64,000 nucleotides of DNA. It comes from Cryphonectria parasitica EP155. Lineage: Eukaryota; Ascomycota; Sordariomycetes; Diaporthales; Cryphonectriaceae. The position numbers and the translations under genes are program-made. Of the stretch, positions 27,065 through 37,406 are shown one piece after another (the stretch's first letter is position 1; each line of letters starts with the position of its first letter). The stretch lies in the NCBI RefSeq assembly GCF_011745365.1, contig NW_024468914.1:1882001-1946000 (forward strand). Reading direction: 5' to 3'. Below the pieces are notes generated by a model, which was not told the origin of the DNA, did no database searches, and saw nothing but the letters and a program-made list of their open reading frames with translations.

Positions 27065-27711
27065 ATATTAAATAGAATCAACAAATCGCATTCTAGTTGT
27101 TCGGTGAAAACTTAAGAACATTATTATCTTGCTGAGCTTATTTCTGCTTTTGATATTGAAATGCTTGCTTGTGCTCATTATTGGAAGATGGAAGCTTTCT
27201 ATTGTTTCGCTGAAAACTCTTCTCATTGTGAGAAGTGTATTTCTCTGGATTAAAGCTATAATACTAATTGTTTCTCAGCTTCTGCTAATTGGTTTCTTCG
27301 TTTCTTAGTATTCTCCATAGTTACTGATTTTCTTTTGCAGCAGGGCATTTGATTTGTGAAAAGTGCAAGGTTTTAAGCGAGAAGGCTGAGGCAGAGTTAG
27401 CAAACGCTGCTGCTCTACAAGCCTTGCTAGCGTTGCAAGCTCGTCTTGATTATACATGGAAACAGCGAAAGCTGCTAGAGAAATATGCTGCAGAAATGAT
27501 TCGTTATAGTTTCAATTTCCTGGAAGGGTTCGCTAATGAGGAGAATCGCAGTCTTCGTAAAGAGAAGACTCATCTGATGTTTCAGGAATATCTTGAAGTT
27601 ATCGACTGGAGTTCCTTAGCTCTTGATTCTAGCGTATCTGGTTAGCCTTCTCTTTTGAAGAGTGAAACTGCAGCGCCTGATTTTCGCTCCGGGGCAGAGA
27701 GGTCGTCTTAG
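27065..27711 (+). pseudogene. Antisense Cys-rich/coiled-coil gene of A copy 1 (spliced)
   Basis: Plus-strand gene between the left LTR and pol, opposite to gag-pol. The inferred start reads ATA at 27,065, aligned with ATG 36,716 of copy 2. Exon 1 is 27,065-27,269, the proposed intron 27,270-27,340 (71 nt, GT...TTTTGCAG), exon 2 27,341-27,711. Exon 1 has a Cys pattern C-A-H-Y...C...C-E-K-C, one Cys codon now Tyr. Exon 2 is Ala/Glu/Leu-rich, coiled-coil-like, with the motif KQRKLLEKYAAEMI. In-frame TAA/TAG codons (for example 27,643) mark RIP decay. The stop TAG at 27,709-27,711 overlaps the TAA of pol (27,710-27,708) on the other strand. I have the impression that similar uncharacterised proteins (C-x2-C pairs followed by a basic coiled coil) are common in Pezizomycotina genomes. 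Confidence 0.6.
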
Positions 27712-30700
27712 GTGCTGGTTTTCCTTTTTCAATATTCAGCTACCTTTTCCTGAGCGTTTTCAACATTCTTTCGTGGTTTCCATGAATTTTTACTTGCTAG
27801 GTAATCTTTCCACTTAATAAGGTATTCCCTTGTATTGTTTATGCCTCTATACTTAAGAATCTTTTCTACCTCATACTCTAGTTTATTGTTTTCCACTTCT
27901 GCTGTATTATCTATTGGTATTTCCTATGCTACTGATTCCAGCAGTAAAATATGGAAAACCAAGTGTATTCTTATTCTATAAGATAATACTAATTCGTAGT
28001 TAACTAGGGAAATCTGTTGCAAGATTTTGAATAGTTCCAACTTCTTGTAATCGAGTTTGTTGCTGAATCTGATTGTTTTAATGTTTTTTCGAAATAGGTA
28101 GATCTTATCTCCTTTTTGTAAGATTGGTTCTTCAATCCTCTTAGAGTTTGCATACTGTACCATTCATTCCTGAACGAATCGTAGTTCTAATCGGAGTTCC
28201 TTCTGAACTTTCTTGATCTTCTTAATCCTTTTATCTGCAGCTTCTGCATCTACTTCTAATAGCATTTCATAGTAAGCTATTAGATTATATTTATAGAGTA
28301 TGAAGAATAGTGATTTCTTCATTATGCTTATGTTTGCACTATTATAAGCAAACTGTACAAGAAGCAATAGATCAATCTAGTTATTCTATTCCTAGTTGAT
28401 ATAGTATTGAAAGTATTATTCAATAATCTGATTCATTCTTTCTATCTATTTATCTATCTGCAGATAAAATGCTATAGATATCCTGTGGTATATTCCGAAC
28501 TGTTTCATAAGCGAAGTTCAAAATTTCGAATTGAACTTTCTATCTCTATCGGAGATTACTTTCTCTAGCATGCTATAGTTAGCAATGATCATTCTGAGAA
28601 ATGCATATGCGAATTCCTTTGCTATACTGCTTTCCTTGTAGAAGAGAAAATAAGCATACTTGCTCAGTCTGCAAACTACTACTAGAATGCTATTATATTG
28701 CATCTTAGTTAAGAGTTCTCGTAAGAGGGATAGCTTGATAATAAAGTTTAGACTGATGAATTGCTAAACAGTTATAAGTACTGGTAAGGAATATAATAGT
28801 TTATAAAGCTAGTATCTCTCTGTTTTATTCTTCTTACAGCTATTGCATTATTATAGAATATTCTTAATTCTTTTCCTAAGATCTGGTGGATTTCAGTATC
28901 TTTTGATATATTCATAAATTGCTCTAACTCCCTGATACTCGTATGCTGATATACTGTATACATTCTTGATATAGTTGTTTTGTTCATTCGGAGTTATTAA
29001 TTCTGGATTCTTTTCCGAGAATTCTATTCTAAAGGCAGCATTCAGTTCTCTGTATACATTAACGAGGTTTCCTGATTCATCTTGAGCAAAGATATTCTAT
29101 ATATTCGAGGAATCTGCATCTTGATAATCTAATCTTCTGCTAAAAGCATCTGCTTGTTCATTTTCTGAGCCTTTGCAGTATACAATCTTGAAGTCAAACT
29201 ATAAGAGGAATTCTGCTCATCTAACTTATCGTTTGTTCAGAATCTTAATTATTATAAATATAGTCAGATTCTTGTAATCCGAGTGAACTATGATTGGATA
29301 TTGTATGCTAATAAGGTAGTGCTGCTACTTCTTGAAAGCTTTTACTATTGCTATAAGTTTCTGATCAGGGATTCTATAGTTGATTTCTGAGCTATTCAAC
29401 TTCTTTGAGAAGTTGCTTACAATTCTTAGATGCTTCTGATTATCTTGCTAACTAAGTTGTTCTCCAAGTATATATCCTAATACATCAGTCTCAACTTCAA
29501 AGAGTTTGTAGAAATCTGCTTTATACAGAATTAGCTTTAAGATAATATACTTGATAATCTTATCGAAAGCTTCTTGTGCCTTAGGAGTTTATTCGAAGAG
29601 TTGCTTCTTTTTGGTAAGATTTATAAGAGGATATGCAATCTAGCTGTAGTTCTTAATGAACTGCTTGTAGAAGTTGATATATCCGAGGAAAGACCTAATA
29701 TTTCTAATATTCCTAGGAATTAGCCAATTCCTAATAGCTTTTACTTTATCTTTCTATAGCTTAATGCATTCTAGCTTGATTATAAATCCGAAGTAGTTAA
29801 CCTTTTGTATATAGAAGTAACTCTTTGCAAGTTCTACAAAGAGTTTTGCATCTTGGAGCGTTTGCAATACTGTTTCCACATACTTCTTGTATTCTTCCAG
29901 TATTCGAGAGTAAATAAGGATGTTATCGAGATAGGTAATAATGAACTGATCCAGATGCTTGCATAGAATATGATTGATCATTTCCTGGAATGAAGCTGGG
30001 ATATTTGTTAAACCAAAGAGTATAATCAAATATTCGTAGTATCCGTAGCATATTCTGAAAGCAGTTTTCCATTCTTCTTCTTCCTTTATTCTGATTAGAT
30101 TGTAAGCTTCTTTTAGATTCAGAACTATGAATTATCATGCTTCTTGCAGCTTATCTTGTAATTCCTTAATAAATAGCAATAAGTATTAGTTTTTAATCGT
30201 AATATTGTTGAATTGCTTATAGTTAATGTATAGTCTAAGCTTGCTATTCTTCTTAAGTATAAACAGAATAGGATATCCTGCTAGTAATTGCAATAGTTAT
30301 ATATATTCTTTCTTAAGATTCTCATTAAGATACTTCTGAAGTGCCTCTAGCTATATCTTGTCTAGTCTGTAGATAGGAAAGAATTTGAGCTGTTTCCCTT
30401 CTTGCAGCAGAATCTCGTAATTGTATAAGCTGTATTCTAGCAATCCTATATCCAATTCTTCCTGGAATAGTTTCTTAAACTTGTAATATTCTCGTAATAT
30501 GTTTGCAAGTATTGGTTCTGGTTCTTGTGCTGTTTCTGCTATCTGGAGGAACAATAGATACTGTTGAGCATGCTTTTTTTCGTTCGTTGTTTTTGGTAAT
30601 GTTTTTAAGAGCTTTGAGTATTCGCTCTAAGCTGGACTGAGCGCTTGAGAGCCTGGTTTCGAGGTTTTTCCCGTGTAGATCCATAATCCACATTCTGAAG

Positions 30701-31200
30701 CTTTTTCTTATTGCTCCGGAGCGAACCAACTTGCTAAGGATCTCGCTTCCTTTGTTTTGCTAACCTGTTAGCACCCTAGCACTATTTGAGTTCGCCTATC
30801 ACTAGATCCTTCTCCTTGAACTGCTAGCTCTGCTAACTTGAAGATATGTATAAAGTTATATAAAGCCTCTTTTCCTAAGTATTCTTCAATTACTAGCTTC
30901 AATCCTGCACTATTAATTGCAACTATTTCTCTGGATACAGCTTGTTCCCATAAGAGCTGGCCAGTAGTCTAATCAATTCGAAAATTGTGCTCTTTAAGCT
31001 ATGGAAGCTCCATAATCAGCTTATGCTATGCTGTATCCGTGATATCAAAGAAAACTCTGATTATGCATTCTTGAATCAAGATAGATAGATAATCAGTTTT
31101 CTTATCAATTACTCCTTGATTGTATGCAACAGATTATTCTTCTACAGTACTAAGAGTATATAAGCATCTCTTTCATCTTCATTATAATTATACCTGATTG
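27708..31200 (-). pseudogene. pol of A copy 1 (RT, RNase H, integrase, chromodomain)
   Basis: Minus-strand frame ending at TAA 27,710-27,708. In order: RT around 30,554-29,754 with the catalytic box YLDN (YLDD expected); RNase H near 29,500 with VETDV; a DNA-binding HHCC-like region with C-N-S-C-K-K near 28,850; integrase core with SLNFI (first Asp now Asn), ISDRDRKF (second Asp kept) around 28,987-28,518; integrase C-terminal domain 28,163-27,924; then a chromodomain around 27,880-27,740 reading EYEVEKILKYRG, YLIKWKDYL and SWKPRKNV. The chromodomain after integrase defines a chromovirus. Numerous TAG/TAA codons inactivate it. The N-terminal protease part is too decayed for a precise start. 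Confidence 0.8.
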
Positions 31201-31696
31201 ATAATATATAGGGATATAAAGTTTCTCTAAGCGCTACTGTTCAATAGTGCGCTGTATTTGTATTCTTGAATATATATATCAAACTTAATATAAGCATAAT
31301 TTGTTCTAAAAGCTTTATATAGAAATCATTCTGATCTAATCATCTGCAGTCCCTTTATAAGCAATCCTGTTCTTTTGAATTTGTTAAGAACTGCTTATTC
31401 TTCTAAGCTTGCTTCGCTGCTTCTTAAGCAAGCTTCTTAGCTTGCTTTTGCTTGTATCATCGTTATTCCTAGTTTTTCTTCTATTAATACTAGTTACAAA
31501 TTTTGTTATTAATATGAATTGTATAGAATATCATCTTGCACTATCATTACTCTATCTTTTTATCTATGCATTGCATGGAATAATTATCTGATAGCTCAAT
31601 ATATGCATTGTAGTGCTATCTGTTAAGAACTTCTCTGAAGCAGAGTTTCAGTTCTTCAACAGCTTAAAGGATTTGTTCTGATTCTCTAATGAAGAA

Positions 31697-33466
31697 CTAC
31701 TCGTATTGCATCTTCTCTGAGAAATGCATTCTGCAGCTATAATAGGTGCAGAAGATCCAAGCCAATTCGTAGTGTAGATTGTAAAGTGAGCTAATCCGGA
31801 GATCCTCATCTTCTTGTATCTCAATATTCTGCAAGAGAATGCAGATGAAGAGCTCTTCCAACTCTATTCCATAGATAAGATATTCAATCAATATTGTTTC
31901 CTTATTCCATCTAATGCTGAAGGGAAATCTTCCTTTAGGCTTGTTGAGCATATTGTTTGCAGGAAGCTTCTGCAAGCTGCTAGATTATTTGCTCTAGCTT
32001 GATCCTTCTATTACTTGAGAAGCATTCTCCATGTTGCTTAGATATTTATACCAGTAGCCAAGAAGATACTATCCCTTATTCATATTCCTAATCATAATGC
32101 TTAGCGTAAGCGATAAAGAACGTTGAAAAGTATCATTGCTAAATCCTTCTTCCAATACCTGAATACTCCATTCCACAACATTAGAGTAATCCGAGTTGCT
32201 ACTCATGAAAGTGCTGAGTATACATCCTCGCTCTGCTATTGCTATTTGTCTGCAGCGCTGAAGCTTCTAAGAGAACCATTCTGAATCTTCCTTATTCGAG
32301 AGATGTATTAAGCAGTTATCATTATAGCAGAATGTTCAGCTGAGACTTCTATAATCAACAAAGTTCGATACTTGCTCCAAGGAAATGTTTTTGCTCAATT
32401 GATTGAGTTTCTATTATTGAGCAATATTCATCTAGCATTCTTCCTGAACTGATTGCTAATTATTCTTTCGGAATTAATAGCAGTTGCATACAATGTATTC
32501 TTATTTATTGCAGTTGTAGCAAGTAATACTATTCTTCTTGCTATACTGTCTGTTAGCTGCATCGAATTCTATGGAACTAGCATGCATAGTACTGCTCTAA
32601 GCTGTACTACTATATCGACTGCTATTCTTGTTTTGGAGTTTCTTGCTTATGTTAGCTGGAAATCTCCAAGTCTAGCTTTCTCTCTTTTTGAACTTCTCTA
32701 CTCATTGTTCATATAAACAGTTATCAATGCAGATTGCTTAGTTAGAGAATATTGCAAAGTTTTCTAGCTAATTCTGCTTGAAAATCTTATTCTTAATATC
32801 ATTCTTAAATTCCTTATAATAATACTCTATAAGATTCTTATCTTCCTACGGAAATTATGCTGAGAGCTGCTTGAATCTAATTGTATAAGCTGAAGCTGAC
32901 TTAATCTGCTTGAGATTCATAAGCTGCTGAGCTATAATACATTCTTCGTTAGAATCACCAAAGATCTTCTTAAAAGCCTTCTTAAAGCTTTTAAAGAAAT
33001 CGAATATATTCTTAGTACTCTGAATATATATATTAGGATTATTCTAATGCTTCAAGTAGTTGCATAGAAAAAGCTTATACCAAATAAAAGCATTCTTCTC
33101 AAGATGAATCCCTGCAAGAATAACTTTCTCAGATTTCTTGATAAACTGAGTTTCATAATGCAGGAAATACACCCTGCAGTGAGTAAGAAATCCATACAGC
33201 GTTTTCTGATTGCTATTATACATAGCAAGCTTATCCATCTTGTATGCCTTCCCAGCACCACTGGTAACTGCAGAGGTAAGCTGCGCCTGCTGAGCTTGTT
33301 GGGCTAGCTGAGCCTGCTGATTGGCGATGGTGGCGCTCTGGGCCTGCTATTGTTCGCGCAGATTCTGGATACGCTAGATGAGCTGATATACCTGATTAAC
33401 CAGTTCTTCCTAAGTGAGGGCACGCGAGAATGAAGGAGTTCCTGGAGAAGCTATCGTATTCCGTAT
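31697..33466 (-). pseudogene. gag of A copy 1
   Basis: Gag frame beginning at an ATA codon (33,466-33,464) where an ATG is expected; on the plus strand this is CpA to TpA in CCGCAT, a typical RIP change. The N-terminus has SFSR followed by a Gln/Ala repeat (QAQLAQQAQQAQL). The retrotransposon gag domain follows around 33,260-32,880 (GKAYKMDKLAMYNSNQKTL and F-K-K-A-F-K-K-I-F). The segment 31,975-31,697 is open in the same frame. Several in-frame stops. The Gln/Ala repeat is one unit shorter than in copy 2. Confidence 0.7.
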
Positions 33467-33513
33467 TGCTCAAGGAGTAATACTGAACCGTTCTTGAACA
33501 AGAATTATCAAAA

Positions 33514-33974
33514 TGTAATGAGCACTGCAGCAATCCAAAGATTTCTAAGTATACGAAGAGGTTTATGCTAACAAGAGCGATATCGAAGTAGCAAGTCCTT
33601 GAATACGGAACTGTACAAGTTCTGAGCGATGCAAGTATTCACTGCCTTTGAAGCTACTCAGTATAGAAGACTGAATACTTAGATTGACAACTGAAGAGCT
33701 ATATACGAGATCTATCTAATGGGAATGAACATGTTCTTATATATTCAGCTCTTCAGTCCTGTTAGTAGTATTGGTTGTTGGATCCCTTGGATCACCTGGG
33801 TGATCCAACTGATCCGGATCACTATGGATCAGCCACTGATCCATCCTGATCCTGTAACCCTAACCCTTGCTTATATAAGCCTTAGTCCTTGAGATGTTGA
33901 ATCCTTCCCTGTCTTTCCGAACAGTTGTTCCGGATGTCCTAGCTAGTGACCTGCATGTTGAATGAATTATAACA
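33514..33974 (-). repeat. Right (5') LTR of A copy 1
   Basis: 461 bp with TG...CA ends, TGTAATGAGCACTGCAGCAA to GAATTATAACA, followed by the duplicated TATCT. Because the element is on the minus strand this is its 5' LTR and would contain the promoter for gag-pol. Confidence 0.87.
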
Positions 33975-35688
33975 TATCTTCTTGCAAATCGTACTTGCTT
34001 ATAATCTTTAGTGCTAATTCTTTCAGATATCTTTTCGATATCTATAATCTGATTGGATTCTTAGATGCAGAAGTCTCTCAAGATATTAGTCTGCAATATA
34101 CTGTAGCTGCTTTTCATTATTATGCTTAGTATAATTAATAAGATATATTCTTGATAGGATGTCTTTGTATTTCATTAATAGCCTATTTATCTAGCTCTTC
34201 TAATATTCTTAATAAGCAGGATTTGCTCAGATATAAAGCTAGATAGAAGCGCTTATAAGTTCTCTTCTCAGTCAATATAGCAATTTCAGCTTGTATTCTA
34301 TCTTAGCTTAATATAAAGATTGAAAAAGGATTTTATATTGCTATATACAAATTCAGCAATATTCTACTAGCTTATGCAAGCAAGCATTATCTGAATAGTT
34401 AGCTTAGAAGTGCTAGAGCTAATCAGGATTGGGATTTCGAGAATGTTCCAACTATGCTGCTGGATAACGAATTGAATGCAGCTCTGCTCTATATAATCGA
34501 ACTATTCTGCCTTCGAATTCTGAAATCTACTGATTTCTACCAATCATCTAGTAGCTATTCAGACTGAAAGCAAGCTTTCTATCTTAATTATAGAGAGACT
34601 GTACAAAATGTAGAAGAATGGAGTACGAAGATAGCTATAATAAGCTTGCACTGCTAAGCTTTCTCTTATAAGCTGGAATATAGCAACTATATGCAATATT
34701 CTAATCAGCTATTAAGAAGAAGTACTTTACTTCAAGAATATAAAGCTGTATAAGTAGAAGCTGGTAGAGTACTGAATATAATCTACAAGCTGAATATTAT
34801 CTTCTTTATAAAAGGAATTGCAGACTTGCTTGAATTATTTATTGAAGGCAATCTTAATAGGATGAGAAGGAATATATTAGCCTTTGCTCTGGAGGATTTC
34901 AGAGCGAATAGAGCATCCAGCCTAGTTTCGTTAAAACAACAGTTCCAAGAGAGCATAGCTCCAGCTAGCCCAATCTTGCATTCATCAAGAGAACGTAATA
35001 TCAGCTCAGAGTTAAATCAACTCCTATCCGAAACTCCTACTAATCCTTACTTCTCTTCATCTCGAGAAATACCTATTAATTCAGAACTAATAATCAATCT
35101 ATCAATATAGCAAATAGCTAAGTCTGAATATGCTACTGAAGCTCCATTGCATCAGAGACTGAGAAGCAGCAACATCATATCTCCCAGTTTTCCTAATAAA
35201 TCTCAGAAGCTTCGTATGCTTCTATAAAATAAGCTTCATAGCCTTAATCCTATCAGGCTCTCAGTAGATTCTCCGAACTAGATAGAGTTTGATTATGCTA
35301 TTAAGATAGATATATATAAAGCGAACTGCAAAAGAATTCGTTAAATAAGAATGCAGAATCAGGAGAGAACTGCTGCTGCTGCTGCTGCTTAAGCAGAGTT
35401 TGAAAGCAGACGGGAACAGAGAAGAAATCAGCATTAGAATCTATCCAGGTTATACCCATATTACAAATGAACTAAAGATGAATACTAATACTTCTGCATT
35501 AATTTGAATAATAGCTTAAATAATAGGGAGAAGTATAAGGATTGAATTGAAAGAGATAATTTGGTTTGCAGTATTTCCTTTAGCAGTTTGCAATGAATTC
35601 TTTATTTCTTTACTTCATCTCCCTCTAATCAGACCTAGCACACCATTGGACTTATTGCAACTTTGGAAGAAAGTTGCTGGAAGAGGAC

Positions 35689-36007
35689 TGTTGTGGTGGC
35701 CAGGGTGGTAGTCCGTAGAACATGGAATATAGTGGATCAAGAGTTCTCATACATATAAAGGATACTACCTACTTTTCAAATTCTTTAGCTATAAGCAACA
35801 ATGAAGCATTCTTTCTCTTCTTTTCAATTTTGAACCCTTTGGACAGGTCTAAGACAGGTTTTTCACCCTGTTCTTGTGCCCGTGTGGCCTTAGTTTGCTG
35901 TCCTCATCTGCACAGGCACGCTTGGGTTGCACGAGCCCTTGCCCATTGCTTCGGCAGCTGTTTGTCCCTTTTTCTTTCGAGGGCGATGGCGCCCTAGTTC
36001 TGGTTCA
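35689..36007 (+). repeat. 3' LTR of outer B element
   Basis: 319 bp, TGTTGTGGTGGCCAGGG to CTAGTTCTGGTTCA, preceded by a polypurine tract and followed by the ATAT target duplication that matches 3,907-3,910. Confidence 0.87.
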
Positions 36008-36182
36008 ATATGTATCTTAATCGGAGAATGATCATTATTATGTTTGAAGCGCATAGGAAACTGCATCTAAATCTAGTATTAGTATATGCTAAGTATATAT
36101 TCATACGAAAGATTCAAACTTATCTTAGATTATATTTCATGAAAAGCTTCCTGAATCTCTTCAAATTCTGAATCTATAAATA
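36008..36182. other. Host AT-rich DNA between two retrotransposons
   Basis: 175 bp of the same AT-rich type as 308-3,906, including a TAGTATATGCTAAG palindrome variant near 36,090. It is the continuation of the host sequence interrupted at 3,910 and is interrupted again at 36,182. Confidence 0.7.
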
Positions 36183-36623
36183 TATAATGAGCACTGCAGC
36201 AATCCGAAGATTCCTAAGTACACGAGAGGTTTATGCTAACAAGAGCAGTGTCAAAATGTCAAGTCCTTGAATACGGAACCGTACAAGTCCTAATAAGCAA
36301 TGCAAGTGTTCACTGCTTTTGGGGCTATCAGAGTAGAGAGTGATCTGATACTTAGATTGATGACTGAAGAGCTATGTACTGAATCCATCTAATAGTAATG
36401 AACGTATCCTTATATATCCAGCTCTTTATCGTAGCTTATCTGGCTTACCGTGATCCGTGATCTGTATTGTAGTAATCCAGTGAGCAGCTCATCTATGTTA
36501 TCGTGATCCAACCCTAACTCTTGCTTATGTAATCCCTGGTAGTTGTCCGATATTGGATCGTGATACCTGGTTCCTTGTTGGCGGGGCCTGTTTCGTAACC
36601 TGCATGTTGAATGGGTTATAACA
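36183..36623 (-). repeat. Left (3') LTR of A copy 2
   Basis: 441 bp, TATAATGAGCACTGCAGC to GGGTTATAACA. Contains the shared CCTTATATATCCAGCTCTT tract (TATA-like). Central part differs from copy 1. Confidence 0.85.
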
Positions 36624-36715
36624 TTATCTCCCTCCTATTGATCGTTGTTCCTAACGATCTTCTGTGAGTATCCTGGCAAGTCGTTCGCACACATAGTCAT
36701 GCCTTCCTAATCGAG

Positions 36716-37406
36716 ATGTCGAACAGAATCGAAAAGTCCCTTTCTCGAAAATCCGAACAACGCCTTCAGCTTTCTCTAACTATCAACCTTCAAAGTTTTG
36801 AAGTCATGCCTTGTTCTTTTTGTATTTCGAAGAGGTTAGAGTGTAAGATGATAAAAGATATCAAAAGGTGTTCCTGTTGTATTCGCTGGGATCGTTTCTG
36901 CAATAGTTCCGGTATTCCAGTAAATGCTTATAGGTTTGCTCTTCCCTGAGTTATTCCTTATTTGCCTTCTAATCCTTCTGATAGTATCTCGTATCATCAC
37001 CGAGCTTGGTTGTTTAGATCGGAAAGAGTTGGATGCAGAGGAAGTTCTTCTCGAACTTCAGTCTAAATTGAGCGAGGCAACAGCTCGTTTGATGCGTTTG
37101 CGAAAACAGAAACGTTCTCTGCGTGATCGTAGTGCGAAGATGGTTAGTTAGGATCTGCATTCTCTGAACAAGCTGAAGGAGAAGGAGCGTCGGGAGGAGG
37201 CTGAGGCTGAGAGGGTGCGTGTTGCTGCCGAAGTACAGGCTGTGATAGCTGAGGAATCTGCTGTTGTGGCTGAAGATTCTTCTCTTGAGGGTTTTGACTG
37301 GAATTCTGTAGATTTGGGAGGTTCTGTGGTAGATTAGTCGGGCTTTCTGGAGAGTGAGATTCCCGAAGCTTCTGGGTCTCGCTCCGGGGCGGAGCGATCG
37401 TCTTAG
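36716..37406 (+). pseudogene. Antisense Cys-rich/coiled-coil gene of A copy 2 (spliced)
   Basis: Best-preserved copy of the antisense gene. Exon 1 36,716-36,911 starts at ATG and encodes a Cys-rich module with C-S-F-C-x6-C and C-S-C-C-x6-C. The proposed intron is 36,912-36,984 (73 nt, GT...CTAAT...GATAG); exon 2 is 36,985-37,406. Removing the intron joins the two open frames (exon 1 phase 2, exon 2 phase 0) and aligns with the copy 1 junction. Exon 2 is a charged coiled coil (RLMRLRKQKRSLRDRSAKMV, then a Glu/Ala-rich stretch) and an acidic C-terminus ending SRSGAERSS. Predicted about 205 residues with two in-frame TAGs (37,149 and near 37,336), both explicable as CAG to TAG. The stop TAG 37,404-37,406 overlaps the pol stop. 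The Cys pairs suggest a zinc-binding module; role unknown, possibly regulatory. Confidence 0.65.

Larger units (their letters stand above)
26512..33974 (-). mobile_element. Family A chromovirus (Ty3/gypsy), copy 1
   Basis: LTRs 26,512-26,972 and 33,514-33,974 (461 bp each), flanked by TATCT at 26,507-26,511 and 33,975-33,979. Genes run on the minus strand: gag, protease, RT, RNase H, integrase, chromodomain. A plus-strand gene lies between pol and the left LTR. The element inserted into the accessory ORF of the outer B element in the opposite orientation. All coding regions carry RIP-type stops. The left LTR ends TATAATA where the right one ends TATAACA, a C-to-T change. Confidence 0.9.
26071..35545 (+). 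pseudogene. Accessory 3' ORF of outer B element, split by an A chromovirus
   Basis: Second copy of the about 668-codon ORF. It begins at ATG 26,071, is cut at 26,511, and resumes after the A insertion and its TATCT duplication at 33,980, ending at TGA 35,543-35,545. Positions that are stops in one copy are often Gln or Trp in the other (for example the segment after FPSI/FPSV reads Q here but stop in the inner copy). This confirms the frame and shows that the stops were acquired after duplication. Open stretch at 34,826-35,110. Function unknown. Confidence 0.55.
3911..36007 (+). mobile_element. Outer family B Ty3/gypsy-type LTR retrotransposon, interrupted twice
   Basis: The LTRs at 3,911-4,229 and 35,689-36,007 are both 319 bp and are flanked by ATAT at 3,907-3,910 and 36,008-36,011, a 4-bp target duplication. 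The internal region is split by the inner B copy (13,729-26,044) and by an A chromovirus (26,512-33,974). After subtracting each insertion and one duplicated target, the element is 12,309 bp. Order on the plus strand: LTR, PBS-like site, gag-pol in one ORF, antisense ORF, ORF2, an accessory 3' ORF of about 668 codons, polypurine tract, LTR. All coding parts are full of RIP-type stop codons, so the copy is dead. Confidence 0.85.

Noticed and set aside
31409..32716. Plus-strand hydrophobic ORFs within A gag (also 42,100-42,564), which look like membrane proteins.
   Set aside because: They are the complement of the gag coding strand; the Leu/Ile/Val-rich appearance comes from reading AT-rich Gag codons backwards.
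25726..36007. A separate non-autonomous element made of LTR-accessory ORF-LTR.
   Set aside because: The matching ATAC and ATAT duplications and the length sum show this is the right-hand part of the outer B element after self-insertion, not an independent element; it also lacks a primer-binding site.
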